Positions 1-7,859 of a DNA stretch of 64,000 nt are shown piece after piece (the first letter of the stretch is position 1; each line of letters opens with the position of its first letter). The translations under genes were made by a program, and so were the position numbers. Source of the stretch: Leifsonia sp. ZF2019. GTDB lineage: Bacteria; Actinomycetota; Actinomycetes; Actinomycetales; Microbacteriaceae. The notes below the pieces were generated by a model that was not told the DNA's origin, ran no database searches, and saw only the letters and a list, made by a program, of their open reading frames with translations. The DNA is taken from the NCBI RefSeq assembly GCF_019924635.1, contig NZ_CP065037.1, forward strand, positions 992,001 through 1,056,000, given 5' to 3'.

Positions 1-1
1 G

Positions 2-565
2 AAGCTGAAGCTGCGCCTCATGCCGTACCTGTACGCCGCGGGGCGGGAGGCCGTGCTGCGGGGCACGCCCGTCATGCGGCCGCTGCAGCTCGAGTTCCCC
101 GGCGATCCCGCCGTCGACCACCTCGACCGGCAGTACCTCCTCGGCCCCGATCTCCTCGTCGCGCCTGTGTTCTCGCCGGCCGATGTGGAGTTCTACCTGC
201 CCGCGGGCACGTGGACCTCGCTGCTGACCGGAGAGCGCGTCGAGGGCGGAGCGTGGCGGCGCGAGACCCACGCCTTCGACAGCCTCCCGCTCTATGTGCG
301 CGAAGGGGCCGTGCTGCCGCTCGGCGGCCGCGACGACCGGCCGGACTACGACTACCGGGAGGGCCTGACCCTGGCCGCCTACCCCGGACCGGACGGCGAG
401 CGCGCGGTCACCGTGACGACTCCCGATGGCGAGACCGCGGAGTACGTCGTCACGCGCGCAGGGGAGGGACTGTTGGCCTCCGGTCCGGCCTCGCACCCGT
501 TCACGCTGAGGGATGTCGCCACCGGCCGCAGCGTCGTGTCCAGCGGGGGTCGCGCCGAGCTGTAA
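2..565 (+). CDS. Glycoside hydrolase family 31 enzyme (alpha-xylosidase-like), 3' part only
   Basis: This is the C-terminal 187 residues of a gene that starts before the window; the reading frame is open from base 2. The segment KLKLRLMPYLY followed by GTPVMRP, then DRQYLLGPDLLVAPVF and FYLPAGTW, is the characteristic end of the GH31 barrel and the proximal beta-sandwich domain, and it reads closest to the YicI alpha-xylosidase subgroup. The catalytic aspartates lie upstream and are not visible. GH31 enzymes of this type release terminal alpha-xylose or alpha-glucose from oligosaccharides, usually in the cytoplasm. The stop codon TAA at 563-565 abuts the promoter of the downstream ROK regulator, which may control this sugar locus. 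Family call is firm; substrate is inference. Confidence 0.88.
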   Translation, partial: KLKLRLMPYLYAAGREAVLRGTPVMRPLQLEFPGDPAVDHLDRQYLLGPDLLVAPVFSPADVEFYLPAGTWTSLLTGERVEGGAWRRETHAFDSLPLYVREGAVLPLGGRDDRPDYDYREGLTLAAYPGPDGERAVTVTTPDGETAEYVVTRAGEGLLASGPASHPFTLRDVATGRSVVSSGGRAEL

Positions 566-581
566 TACAGTACTCGGGACC

Positions 582-1766
582 ATGAACGGCAAGACGACGG
601 CGGGGACGAACCTCGACACGGTGCGGCGGCACAACCTCGCCGTGGTGCTCGGGATGGTCCACCGTGACGGTCCGCAGGCCCGGTCCGCCCTGACCCAGGC
701 GACGGGCCTGAACCGGTCGACCACCGGGGCGCTCGTCGCGGAGCTGGTCGAGTACGGGCTCGTGCGCGAGCGCGAGCCCGAGACCAGCAACCGCGTCGGG
801 CGGCCGTCGCCGGTCGTCGTCGCGGACGGCCGTGTCGTGGCGCTCGCCGTCAATCCCGAGATCGACGCGGTGACCGTCGGCATCGTCGGGCTCGACGGGG
901 TAGTGCACCGGCGGGTCCGTTTCCCCACCGGGCACGTGCCGACCGCGCAGGAGGCCGTAGCGGTCGCCGCCGCGGTGATCGACGGGCTGCGCCCCGACCT
1001 GGCCGCAGCCTCCCGTGTCGTCGGCATCGGTGTCGCCGTCCCCGGTCTCGTGCGGGAGGAGGACGGCGTGGTGCGGCTCGCTCCGCACCTCGAGTGGGCG
1101 GAGGAGCCGTTCGCCGCGGAGCTCTCCGCCGCCACCGGCTACCCCGTGCTGGCCGCCAACGACGCGAGCCTGGGCGCCAACGCCGAGCGCCTGTTCGGCG
1201 CCGGGCGCGGAGCCTCCGACCTCGTCTATCTCAACGGCGGAGCCTCCGGCATCGGAGCGGGCGTGATCGTCGGCGGTGTGCCGCTCACCGGCATCAGCGG
1301 CTATGCCGGCGAGCTCGGGCACACGCTCGTCAACTCGTCCGGCGTGCGCTGCCACTGCGGCGCGATCGGCTGCCTGGAGACGGAGGTCAGTCAGCGCGCT
1401 CTGCTCGCCGTTCTCGGCATGGAGGCCGCGGACGGCGAGGAGCTCGCGCGCGCACTCGCGGGGGCCGTCGCCTCGGGTGATGCTGCGGTGACCGCGGAGG
1501 TGGACCGCCAGGTCGACTACCTCGCCACGGCCCTGCGCAACGCGACCAATGTCTTCGCGCCCGAGCGGATCGTGCTCGGCGGCTTCCTCGGCGCGCTGCA
1601 CGCTCTCGCACCCGAGCGCCTGGCCGCTCTCGTCGCAGAGCAGGCGCTGGCCGCGTCCGCCGAGCGCCTGCAGATCGTGCGCGCCGGGCTCGGCGGCGAC
1701 ATCCTGATGATCGGCGCCGCCGAGCTCGCCTTCGCGCCCCTCCTCGCCGCGCCTTCCCCGCGCTGA
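582..1766 (+). CDS. ROK-family transcriptional regulator
   Basis: A 395-residue protein with an N-terminal winged helix-turn-helix (about residues 8-65, with RSALTQATGLNRSTTGALV) followed by a ROK kinase-like domain. The zinc-binding signature CHCGAIGCLETE lies near residue 255, and NGGASGIGAG and LGGFLG are typical ROK glycine segments. Such proteins (XylR/NagC type) repress sugar catabolic genes and release DNA on binding a sugar or sugar phosphate. ATG 582 is chosen because it starts the conserved N-terminus; an upstream in-frame start at 513 would overlap the GH31 gene. A TACAGT box at 566-571 lies 10 nt before the ATG, so the transcript leader would be only a few bases. The GH31 gene just upstream is a plausible target. 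Confidence 0.9.
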   Translation: MNGKTTAGTNLDTVRRHNLAVVLGMVHRDGPQARSALTQATGLNRSTTGALVAELVEYGLVREREPETSNRVGRPSPVVVADGRVVALAVNPEIDAVTVGIVGLDGVVHRRVRFPTGHVPTAQEAVAVAAAVIDGLRPDLAAASRVVGIGVAVPGLVREEDGVVRLAPHLEWAEEPFAAELSAATGYPVLAANDASLGANAERLFGAGRGASDLVYLNGGASGIGAGVIVGGVPLTGISGYAGELGHTLVNSSGVRCHCGAIGCLETEVSQRALLAVLGMEAADGEELARALAGAVASGDAAVTAEVDRQVDYLATALRNATNVFAPERIVLGGFLGALHALAPERLAALVAEQALAASAERLQIVRAGLGGDILMIGAAELAFAPLLAAPSPR

Positions 1767-1821
1767 TCGATGGCCGCCCGTCATCGACGCGGCCGATTGT
1801 CGGCCGTCTCGCGTCCGCGTA

Positions 1822-1867
1822 CCCCACATTGGGCCGTCTCGGAGGCGGTGGACCCCGGAATGTGGGG
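1822..1867. repeat. 9-bp inverted repeat, possible terminator of the ROK gene
   Basis: CCCCACATT at 1822-1830 is exactly complementary to AATGTGGGG at 1859-1867, with a 28-nt loop. It sits 55 nt after the ROK stop codon and 35 nt before the exporter promoter. There is no following T run, so an intrinsic terminator of standard form is not shown. The block GGCCGTCTCG also occurs twice, at 1802-1811 and 1832-1841. Confidence 0.4.
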
Positions 1868-1901
1868 GATGTGCACGGTAACATTCGGTGGCCGACTGCG
1901 A

Positions 1902-1938
1902 TAGGATGAGTGGTGTCCCGGAGTCGAATCGATTCGAC
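1902..1938 (+). promoter_or_regulatory. Probable promoter and operator of the drug exporter gene
   Basis: TAGGAT at 1902-1907 fits an actinobacterial -10 box, with a weak GTAACA 18 nt upstream. Directly downstream lies the perfect 16-bp palindrome GTCGAATCGATTCGAC at 1923-1938, a position where a bound repressor (TetR or MarR type, for example) would block transcription. If this is the start region, the exporter mRNA has a leader of about 170 nt, which holds further repeats. No regulator gene sits next to it, so the binding protein is unknown. Confidence 0.45.
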
Positions 1939-1968
1939 ACTCGGCGCCGATCGGACACCCGGCACCGC

Positions 1969-2088
1969 GTGAACTCGACGCGGTGCTTCTTCGTGCGGTG
2001 CTCCTTCGAGCGGCGCTCCTTCGTCTGGAGAGCGCCGCGTTCGCGCCGCACCCGTGACCCTCCGACCCAGCAAGGACCTTCTTCGTGA
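1969..2088 (+). CDS. Possible 39-residue leader peptide upstream of the exporter
   Basis: An open frame from GTG 1969 to TGA 2086-2088 ends inside the exporter start codon (GTGA overlap at 2085-2088), the arrangement seen in translationally coupled pairs. It carries three tandem 15-bp units (1980-1994, 1995-2009, 2010-2024) that encode RCFFV, RCSFE and RRSFV, followed by an arginine-rich tail. No clear ribosome binding site precedes GTG 1969, and the peptide matches no family known to me. It could be a regulatory leader peptide or a chance frame in a structured 5' leader. Confidence 0.25.
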   Translation: MNSTRCFFVRCSFERRSFVWRAPRSRRTRDPPTQQGPSS

Positions 2089-3314
2089 CCACCGTCGTGC
2101 ATCCCGGCGACTCGCTCTCCGGCCGCCAGCGCCTGAGCTACATCCTGATCCTCGGCGCCCTCACCGCGCTCGGGCCGTTCACGATCGACACCTACCTGCC
2201 CGCCCTGCCCACGCTGCAGTCCGACTTCGGTGTCTCGACCGCCGCGATCCAGCTGACGCTGACGGCCACCACGATCGGCTTCGGCCTCGGCCAGCTGCTG
2301 GTGGGCCCCTGGTCGGACAAGATCGGGCGGCGCACACCGCTGATCGTGTCGACCGCCGTCCACATCCTGGCGTGTCTGGGTGCGGCCCTCGCTCCCAACG
2401 TGGAGCTGCTCGGGGCCGCCCGCGCCCTGCAGGGCATCGGCGCCGCGGCCGGCGGCGTCGTCGCCATGGCGATGGTGCGCGACCTGTTCGGCGGTCGGCC
2501 GCTCGTCCGGATGCTCAGCCGTCTCGCCCTCGTCAACGGCCTCGCCCCCGTCCTCGCGCCCGTCATCGGCTCGTGGCTGCTGCTCGTCATGCCCTGGCGC
2601 GGCATCTTCGTCGTGCTCGCCGTCTACGGTGCGTTCGTCGTCGTCTGCGTCTCGCTCTGGATCGTCGAGACGTTGCCCAAGGCACGTCGTCACGACGCGG
2701 GCCACTCGACGGTCGGGCAGCGGTACAAGGCGGTGCTCTCCGACCGCGTGTTCGTCGGGATCGCGATCGTCGGCGCCGCGAACTTCACCGGTCTGTTCGC
2801 CTACCTCTCGTCGAGCTCGTTCATCTTCCAGGAGCTCTACCGGTTCAACGCGCAGGAGTACGGCCTCCTCTTCGCCGTGAACTCGATCGGCATCATCATC
2901 GGCGTGCAGTCCGCGTCGCGCCTGACGAAGTACTTCGGCCCGCAGTGGATCCTGGCCGTCTCGACCGTCGTCATGTTCGCCGCCTCCGTCGTGATCGTGA
3001 TCCTCGACCAGGCGCATGTCGGACTCTGGGGAACGGCGATCCCGCTGTGGTTCTTCATCGCCGCCTGCGGCTTCGGCTTCCCGTGCGTGCAGGTGCTGGC
3101 GCTCGCGAACCACGGTCACGAGGCGGGGACGGCCGCGAGCCTCCTCGGCGCCCTCAACTTCGGGATCGCCGGAATCGTCTCCCCGGTCGTGGGGATCCTC
3201 GGCGTCGGCAGCGCCGCCCCGATGGGCACGGTGATGGCCGTCTGCGCCCTCGTCTCCATCGCCTCCCTCTGGCTCATCGTCCGCCCTCGCAGCGTCCCCG
3301 CCCTCGCCCACTAG
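2085..3314 (+). CDS. MFS drug exporter, Bcr/CflA type
   Basis: A 409-residue, 12-helix integral membrane protein of the major facilitator superfamily. The opening ILGALTALGPFTIDTYLPALP is the hallmark of the DHA1 Bcr/CflA group (bicyclomycin and chloramphenicol exporters), and the MFS motif A region appears as VGPWSDKIGRR near residue 75. Motif C is represented by NGLAPVLAPVIGSWLL around residue 150. The family exports small amphipathic drugs in exchange for protons. The gene stands alone after a long, repeat-bearing leader; the GTG start at 2085 overlaps the stop of a possible leader peptide. The transported substrate cannot be read from sequence. Confidence 0.9.
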   Translation: MTTVVHPGDSLSGRQRLSYILILGALTALGPFTIDTYLPALPTLQSDFGVSTAAIQLTLTATTIGFGLGQLLVGPWSDKIGRRTPLIVSTAVHILACLGAALAPNVELLGAARALQGIGAAAGGVVAMAMVRDLFGGRPLVRMLSRLALVNGLAPVLAPVIGSWLLLVMPWRGIFVVLAVYGAFVVVCVSLWIVETLPKARRHDAGHSTVGQRYKAVLSDRVFVGIAIVGAANFTGLFAYLSSSSFIFQELYRFNAQEYGLLFAVNSIGIIIGVQSASRLTKYFGPQWILAVSTVVMFAASVVIVILDQAHVGLWGTAIPLWFFIAACGFGFPCVQVLALANHGHEAGTAASLLGALNFGIAGIVSPVVGILGVGSAAPMGTVMAVCALVSIASLWLIVRPRSVPALAH

Positions 3315-3414
3315 CGGGGCCGAGTCCCGCGAGACGTGAATGGTCGCTGGTCCACGGGCTCCCGCTCCCGCACCGTCTCACGCTTCGCGCATCGGGTGTG
3401 GGTACGGTGGGGGG

Positions 3415-4104
3415 ATGGGAGCGGAAGCCGACGAGCGGGCCGTGCGCGAGCGAGCTGCACGGATCAGCAGGCGCTGGCCGGTCGTCTCGGCGTCGGTCGC
3501 CGTCGCGCTGGTGCTCGGCCTCGGCGCGATCATCGCCTTCCGTCCGCGGGAGCCGTTCGCGCTCGACCTCGAGTGGATGGAGGAGATCGTCGAGCACCGC
3601 TCCCCGTTCTGGCTCGCTCCGGCCCTGTTCTTCAACTACGCCGGGGGAGGTGTGCTCGGCTCGGTCGTCATCCCGGTGCTGATCGTGCTCCTGCTCCTCG
3701 CGTTCCGGCGCCCGTGGGGCGCGCTCTTCTTCGCGTCGGCCAGCATCCTCTCGGTGGTGCTGGTACAGCTGCTCAAACACACGGTCGGTCGTGCGCGCCC
3801 GTCCGAGATCCTGGTGAGCGCCGATCCCGGTTCATTCCCGTCGGGGCATACGGCGAACGCGGCGACGATGGTCGTGGTGCTCGCCCTGCTCTTCCCGCGC
3901 GTCTGGGTGTGGTGTCTCGGGATCGCCTGGGCGCTGCTCATGGCCGTCAGTCGCACGTATCTCGGCGCGCACTGGATGAGCGACACGGTCGGCGGGCTGC
4001 TGCTCGGCGCCGCGGTCGCCGTGATCGTCTGGGCGCCGCTCGCCTCCCGTCTCGCCCGGGAGCGCAGCCTCCCGCACCCCTTCGTCCTCGCGCGCACCCC
4101 CTAG
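3415..4104 (+). CDS. PAP2-family membrane phosphatase
   Basis: A 229-residue membrane protein with the three phosphatidic acid phosphatase type 2 motifs: KHTVGRARP at residues 121-129, PSGH around 142-145 with the catalytic histidine, and SRTYLGAHWMSD from residue 179. About six transmembrane helices surround them. Family members dephosphorylate lipid phosphates, such as phosphatidate or undecaprenyl pyrophosphate, at the outer face of the membrane. ATG 3415 is preferred over the upstream frame start at 3340 because a TACGGT -10 box at 3403-3408 ends exactly 6 nt before it, predicting a leaderless mRNA. Lipid specificity is not determinable. Confidence 0.87.
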   Translation: MGAEADERAVRERAARISRRWPVVSASVAVALVLGLGAIIAFRPREPFALDLEWMEEIVEHRSPFWLAPALFFNYAGGGVLGSVVIPVLIVLLLLAFRRPWGALFFASASILSVVLVQLLKHTVGRARPSEILVSADPGSFPSGHTANAATMVVVLALLFPRVWVWCLGIAWALLMAVSRTYLGAHWMSDTVGGLLLGAAVAVIVWAPLASRLARERSLPHPFVLARTP

Positions 4105-4127
4105 CCGAGGTTCACGTGGATGCGCGA

Positions 4128-4140
4128 ATTCGCGCCGAAT
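4128..4140. repeat. 13-bp palindrome related to the array at 22461-22605
   Basis: ATTCGCGCCGAAT here equals the inner 13 bases of the first palindrome copy at 22461-22477. It lies in the 97-bp gap between the PAP2 gene and the next gene, about 50 bp before the predicted -10 box. It is either a further copy of a dispersed repeat or a site for the same DNA-binding protein; a single 13-base match could also be chance in such GC-rich sequence. Confidence 0.3.
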
Positions 4141-4201
4141 GGGCGCAACGTCGTGAACTTCGCAGGCGCGGGGAGGGGCCGCGGGCGCTACCCTGACGGC
4201 C

Positions 4202-5473
4202 ATGAGGATTCTGCTGGTCGGCGCCGGAGGCGTCGGGGACGCCATCGCCAAGATCGCCGCACGCCGCACGTTCTACGACACTCTCACCGTGAGCGACTAC
4301 GACGTATCGCGCGCCGAGCGCACGGTCGCGTGGATCCGCGACCGCCACGGTGCGGAGGTCGCCGCACGGTTCCGCACCGCGGCGATCGACGCCTCCGACC
4401 CGGACTCGGTGGAGGCCGTGGCGCGGGAGCACCGGGCGACGCACGTCATGAACGCCGTCGAGCCGAAGTTCGTCCCGACCATCTTCGCCGGCGCGTTCGC
4501 CGCGGGCGCCGATTACCTCGACATGGCGATGAGCCTGTCCGAGCCGCATCCCACGCACCCGTACGAGCAGGCGGGCGTCAAGCTCGGCGACGACCAGTTC
4601 GCGGTTCGCGGCGATTGGGAGGCGGCAGGGCGGCTCGCGCTGGTCGGCATGGGCGTCGAACCGGGGCTCTCCGACGTGTTCGCCCGCTACGCCGCCGACG
4701 AGCTCTTCTCGTCCATCGACGAGCTCGGCACCCGCGACGGTGCGAACCTCGTGGTGCGCGACGAGTCCGGCGCCGAGATCTTCGCACCGTCGTTCTCGAT
4801 CTGGACGACGATCGAGGAGTGCCTGAACCCGCCGGTGATCTTCGAGAAGGACACGGGATGGTTAACCACGGAGCCCTTCAGCGAGCCGGAGGTCTTCGAC
4901 TTCCCGGAGGGCATCGGCCCGGTCGAGTGCGTGAACGTCGAGCACGAGGAGGTGCTCTTGATGCCGCGCTGGCTCGACGCGAAACGCGTGACGTTCAAGT
5001 ACGGGCTCGGGGAGGAGTTCATCGGCGTGCTGAAGACGCTCCACCTGCTGGGCCTGGATGCGACGACCCCGATCCGCGTGCGCAGCGCGTCGGGACCGGT
5101 GGAGGTCGCACCGCGCGACGTCGTGGCCGCCGCGCTGCCCGATCCGGCCACGATCGGTCCGCGCATGACGGGCAAGACCTGCGCCGGCGTGAACGTGACC
5201 GGGATCGGCGTCGACGGCGCGCCCCGTGAGGTGTACCTGTACCACGTCAGTGACAACGAGTGGACGATGCGCGAGTACGACTGCCAGTGCGTGGTCTGGC
5301 AGACCGCGCTCAACCCCGTGATCGCGCTGGAGCTGCTCGCGCAGGGCGCCTGGTCCGGGACCGGTGTGCTCGGCCCGGAGGCGTTTCCGGCCCGGCCCTT
5401 CCTCGAGCTCATGGAGCGTCCCGAGCACGCGGGCGGCTACGGCCAGCAGTGGGGGATGCGCGAGGGGCGCTAG
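4202..5473 (+). CDS. Saccharopine dehydrogenase-like protein (carboxynorspermidine synthase group)
   Basis: A 423-residue protein. The N-terminus MRILLVGAGGVGDAIAKIAA is a Rossmann-fold dinucleotide site, followed by the saccharopine dehydrogenase NADP domain and its C-terminal substrate domain (GMGVEPGLSDVFARYAADEL near residue 149). Enzymes of this fold form or cleave secondary amines between an amino acid or polyamine and a carbonyl compound, in the cytoplasm. The exact reaction, lysine catabolism or polyamine synthesis, cannot be told from this locus because no pathway partners are adjacent. A TACCCT -10 box at 4189-4194 ends 7 nt before the ATG, suggesting a leaderless transcript. Confidence 0.85.
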   Translation: MRILLVGAGGVGDAIAKIAARRTFYDTLTVSDYDVSRAERTVAWIRDRHGAEVAARFRTAAIDASDPDSVEAVAREHRATHVMNAVEPKFVPTIFAGAFAAGADYLDMAMSLSEPHPTHPYEQAGVKLGDDQFAVRGDWEAAGRLALVGMGVEPGLSDVFARYAADELFSSIDELGTRDGANLVVRDESGAEIFAPSFSIWTTIEECLNPPVIFEKDTGWLTTEPFSEPEVFDFPEGIGPVECVNVEHEEVLLMPRWLDAKRVTFKYGLGEEFIGVLKTLHLLGLDATTPIRVRSASGPVEVAPRDVVAAALPDPATIGPRMTGKTCAGVNVTGIGVDGAPREVYLYHVSDNEWTMREYDCQCVVWQTALNPVIALELLAQGAWSGTGVLGPEAFPARPFLELMERPEHAGGYGQQWGMREGR

Positions 5474-5506
5474 GCGACGCGACGCCCCGTCAGTAGGCTG
5501 AGCCGC

Positions 5507-7303
5507 ATGACCGACGCTGACGCGCTGGCGGAGACCGCCGCGAAGCTGCAGGCCGAGGCGGACGAGGCGCTGCGCAAGGCGCAGGAGGCCGCGGCGGCGG
5601 CGGCCGTTGCACAGCAGGCCGCCGCGGCGCAGGCACAGCAGGCCGCCGCGCAGGAGGCCGCCGCCCCGGCCGCCGCTGCACCCGCTTCCGTGCCCTCCAC
5701 TGCCGCCGCCCCGCTCACCCCGGAAGCCGTCGCCGCCATCCGTGCCGGCTACGCCTTCGACGCTCCCGCGCTGGAGCTCGGCGCGCTGGTCAACGGCGAC
5801 CCGGTGGCGGACGTGCCCATCCGCATCCCGCTCGCCATGACGAACCGGCACGGTCTCGTCGCGGGCGCGACCGGCACGGGTAAGACCAAGACGCTGCAGG
5901 TGCTGGCCGAGCAACTCGCCGCGGCGGGTGTACCGGTCTTCGCCGCTGACATCAAGGGCGACCTCTCCGGCATCTCCGTGGCGGGGGAGGCGAGCGACAA
6001 GCTCCTCGAGCGCACCCGCGGCATCGGCCAGGACTGGACGCCGCGGGCCGTGACGACCGAGTTCTTCTCGCTCGGCGGCGTGGGGCGCGGTGTGCCGGTC
6101 CGGGCGACCGTCGCCGGGTTCGGTCCCCTCCTGCTCTCGAAGGTGCTCGGGCTCAACGACACGCAGGAGTCGAGCCTCGGCCTCGTCTTCCACTATGCCG
6201 ACCAGGCGGGGCTGCCGCTTCTCGACCTGTCCGATCTGCGCGCCGTGCTCACCTATCTCACGAGCGAGGACGGCAAGCCGGAGCTCGCCGGGCTGGGCGG
6301 TCTGTCCAGCGCGACCGTCGGCGTCATCCTGCGCGAGCTGATCGCCTTCGCCGACCAGGGCGCCGACGCGTTCTTCGGCGAGCCGGAGATCGACACGGCC
6401 GAGTTCCTGCGGGTCGCGCCCGACGGGACCGGGGTGGTGAGCCTCCTGGAGGTGCCGGGCGTGCAGGACAAGCCCGCCGTCTTCTCCACCTTCCTCATGT
6501 GGCTGCTCGCCGATCTGTTCAACGATCTTCCCGAGGTCGGCGATCTCGACAAGCCCAAGCTGGTGTTCTTCTTCGACGAGGCGCACCTCCTCTTCAAAGA
6601 TGCCTCCAAGGACTTCCTCGCGTCGATCACGCAGACCGTGCGCCTCATCCGCTCGAAGGGCGTCGGCATCTTCTTCGTCACGCAGACGCCGAAGGATGTG
6701 CCCAGCGACGTGCTGGCCCAACTGGGGTCGCGGGTGCAGCACCAGCTGCGGGCGTTCACCCCCGACGACGCCAAGGCGCTGAAAGCGACCGTCTCCACCT
6801 ATCCGACCTCCGGCTACGACCTGGCGGCCGTGCTCCAATCGCTCGGTACGGGGGAGGCCGTCGTGACGGTCATGAACGAGAAGGGCGCCCCCAGTCCGGT
6901 CGCGTGGACGCGGCTGCGGGCCCCGCAGGGGTCGATGTCCCCGGCACCGGAGGCCCAGGTGGACGCTGCGGTCGCCGCGTCGCCGCTGCAGGCGAAGTAC
7001 GGCACCCCGATCGACCGCGACTCGGCCCGCGAACTGCTCGCGCGCAAGCTGGACGCGGCGGCGGCAGCGGCCAAGGCGGCGGAGCAGGCGGAGACCCAGG
7101 CGAAGGCCGACGCGAAGGCGCAGGCCGCTGCTCAGAAGGAGTACGAGCGCATCCTCAAGAGCACGTCGCCCCGCACCACCTCCCGCCGCACCACCAGCAA
7201 GCCCGCCCCGAACGTCTTGGAGCAGGTGCTCGGCTCCAAGGCGACCCGTAACATCCTCACCGGCGTCGTGGAGGGCATCTTCGGCACCCGGCGACGGCGT
7301 TAG
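5507..7303 (+). CDS. HerA/YjgR-type ATPase (DUF853)
   Basis: A 598-residue cytoplasmic ATPase. The first 75 residues are alanine- and glutamine-rich and likely coiled coil. The ATPase core begins near residue 90 with NRHGLVAGATGTGKTKT (Walker A) and has Walker B LVFFFDEAHLLF around residue 351, then TQTPKDVPSDVLAQLG, all as in the DUF853 family (E. coli YjgR). A second alanine/lysine-rich helix covers residues 508-550 and the tail is basic. Function in this family is not firmly known; relatives of HerA move or process DNA ends. Expression appears leaderless from a TAGGCT box at 5494-5499. No nuclease partner such as NurA is adjacent. Confidence 0.88.
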   Translation: MTDADALAETAAKLQAEADEALRKAQEAAAAAAVAQQAAAAQAQQAAAQEAAAPAAAAPASVPSTAAAPLTPEAVAAIRAGYAFDAPALELGALVNGDPVADVPIRIPLAMTNRHGLVAGATGTGKTKTLQVLAEQLAAAGVPVFAADIKGDLSGISVAGEASDKLLERTRGIGQDWTPRAVTTEFFSLGGVGRGVPVRATVAGFGPLLLSKVLGLNDTQESSLGLVFHYADQAGLPLLDLSDLRAVLTYLTSEDGKPELAGLGGLSSATVGVILRELIAFADQGADAFFGEPEIDTAEFLRVAPDGTGVVSLLEVPGVQDKPAVFSTFLMWLLADLFNDLPEVGDLDKPKLVFFFDEAHLLFKDASKDFLASITQTVRLIRSKGVGIFFVTQTPKDVPSDVLAQLGSRVQHQLRAFTPDDAKALKATVSTYPTSGYDLAAVLQSLGTGEAVVTVMNEKGAPSPVAWTRLRAPQGSMSPAPEAQVDAAVAASPLQAKYGTPIDRDSARELLARKLDAAAAAAKAAEQAETQAKADAKAQAAAQKEYERILKSTSPRTTSRRTTSKPAPNVLEQVLGSKATRNILTGVVEGIFGTRRRR

Positions 7304-7323
7304 CTCTGCTGAACGGAGAACCC

Positions 7324-7812
7324 ATGTCGAGCGATGTCAGGATCGCTGTGTCCCTTGACGTCGCCGAGTCGTTCGCACCCCTGCTCGAGGCGGACGTTCG
7401 CTACGGCTATGAGCGTGGTCTTCTCCGTTCAGAGGCCGTGGTGGCCTACTGTCTGGGGAGACTTGAACGGGGCGAGAAGCTCTCGGAGGCAGCGGAGTCT
7501 CTTGCGCTTCTGTTGTCGGATCAGCTGGAGGACGTCGACGCCTTGATTCGCGGTCTGGACTCACCGGCCGACCAGGAGAGCAGGAGGCTGTGGATCGCTC
7601 TCTGTCTCGATCGCGCCCGCCGTCTCCCCGAGCCCGGACTCGCGATCGAGAACGTCTACGAGTTCTTCGACTACGACGAGCGTCTTCTGCCGTTCGTGGG
7701 GTGGATCCACCCTGGAATGGCGTCCGAGGCCGACCGTCTCGAACGATTGGCCGTCCACCTCCGCAGCGAGAAGATCTGGGGACATCTTCGCGCGAAGGGA
7801 CGTCTCGAATAG
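7324..7812 (+). CDS. Hypothetical protein, 162 residues (weak resemblance to DUF2247)
   Basis: A soluble, acidic, mostly helical protein with no signal peptide. It begins 20 nt after the HerA-like gene behind a GAACGGAG ribosome binding site, so the two are probably cotranscribed. The C-terminal stretch NVYEFFDYDERLLPFVGWIH recalls the DUF2247 family, which includes proteins found near toxin loci as possible immunity proteins, but this is from memory and weak. No toxin gene is adjacent. I cannot assign a function. Confidence 0.65.
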   Translation: MSSDVRIAVSLDVAESFAPLLEADVRYGYERGLLRSEAVVAYCLGRLERGEKLSEAAESLALLLSDQLEDVDALIRGLDSPADQESRRLWIALCLDRARRLPEPGLAIENVYEFFDYDERLLPFVGWIHPGMASEADRLERLAVHLRSEKIWGHLRAKGRLE

Positions 7813-7859
7813 CCTTCCGCGCTCGGGCGAAACGGCGCATGACGCTGTGGCCGAGCGCG

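Noticed and set aside
501..3311. A 936-residue open frame on the minus strand
   Set aside because: It is antisense to the ROK and MFS genes, is rich in Arg, Gly, Asp and Glu from GC-rich codons, and has no family features.
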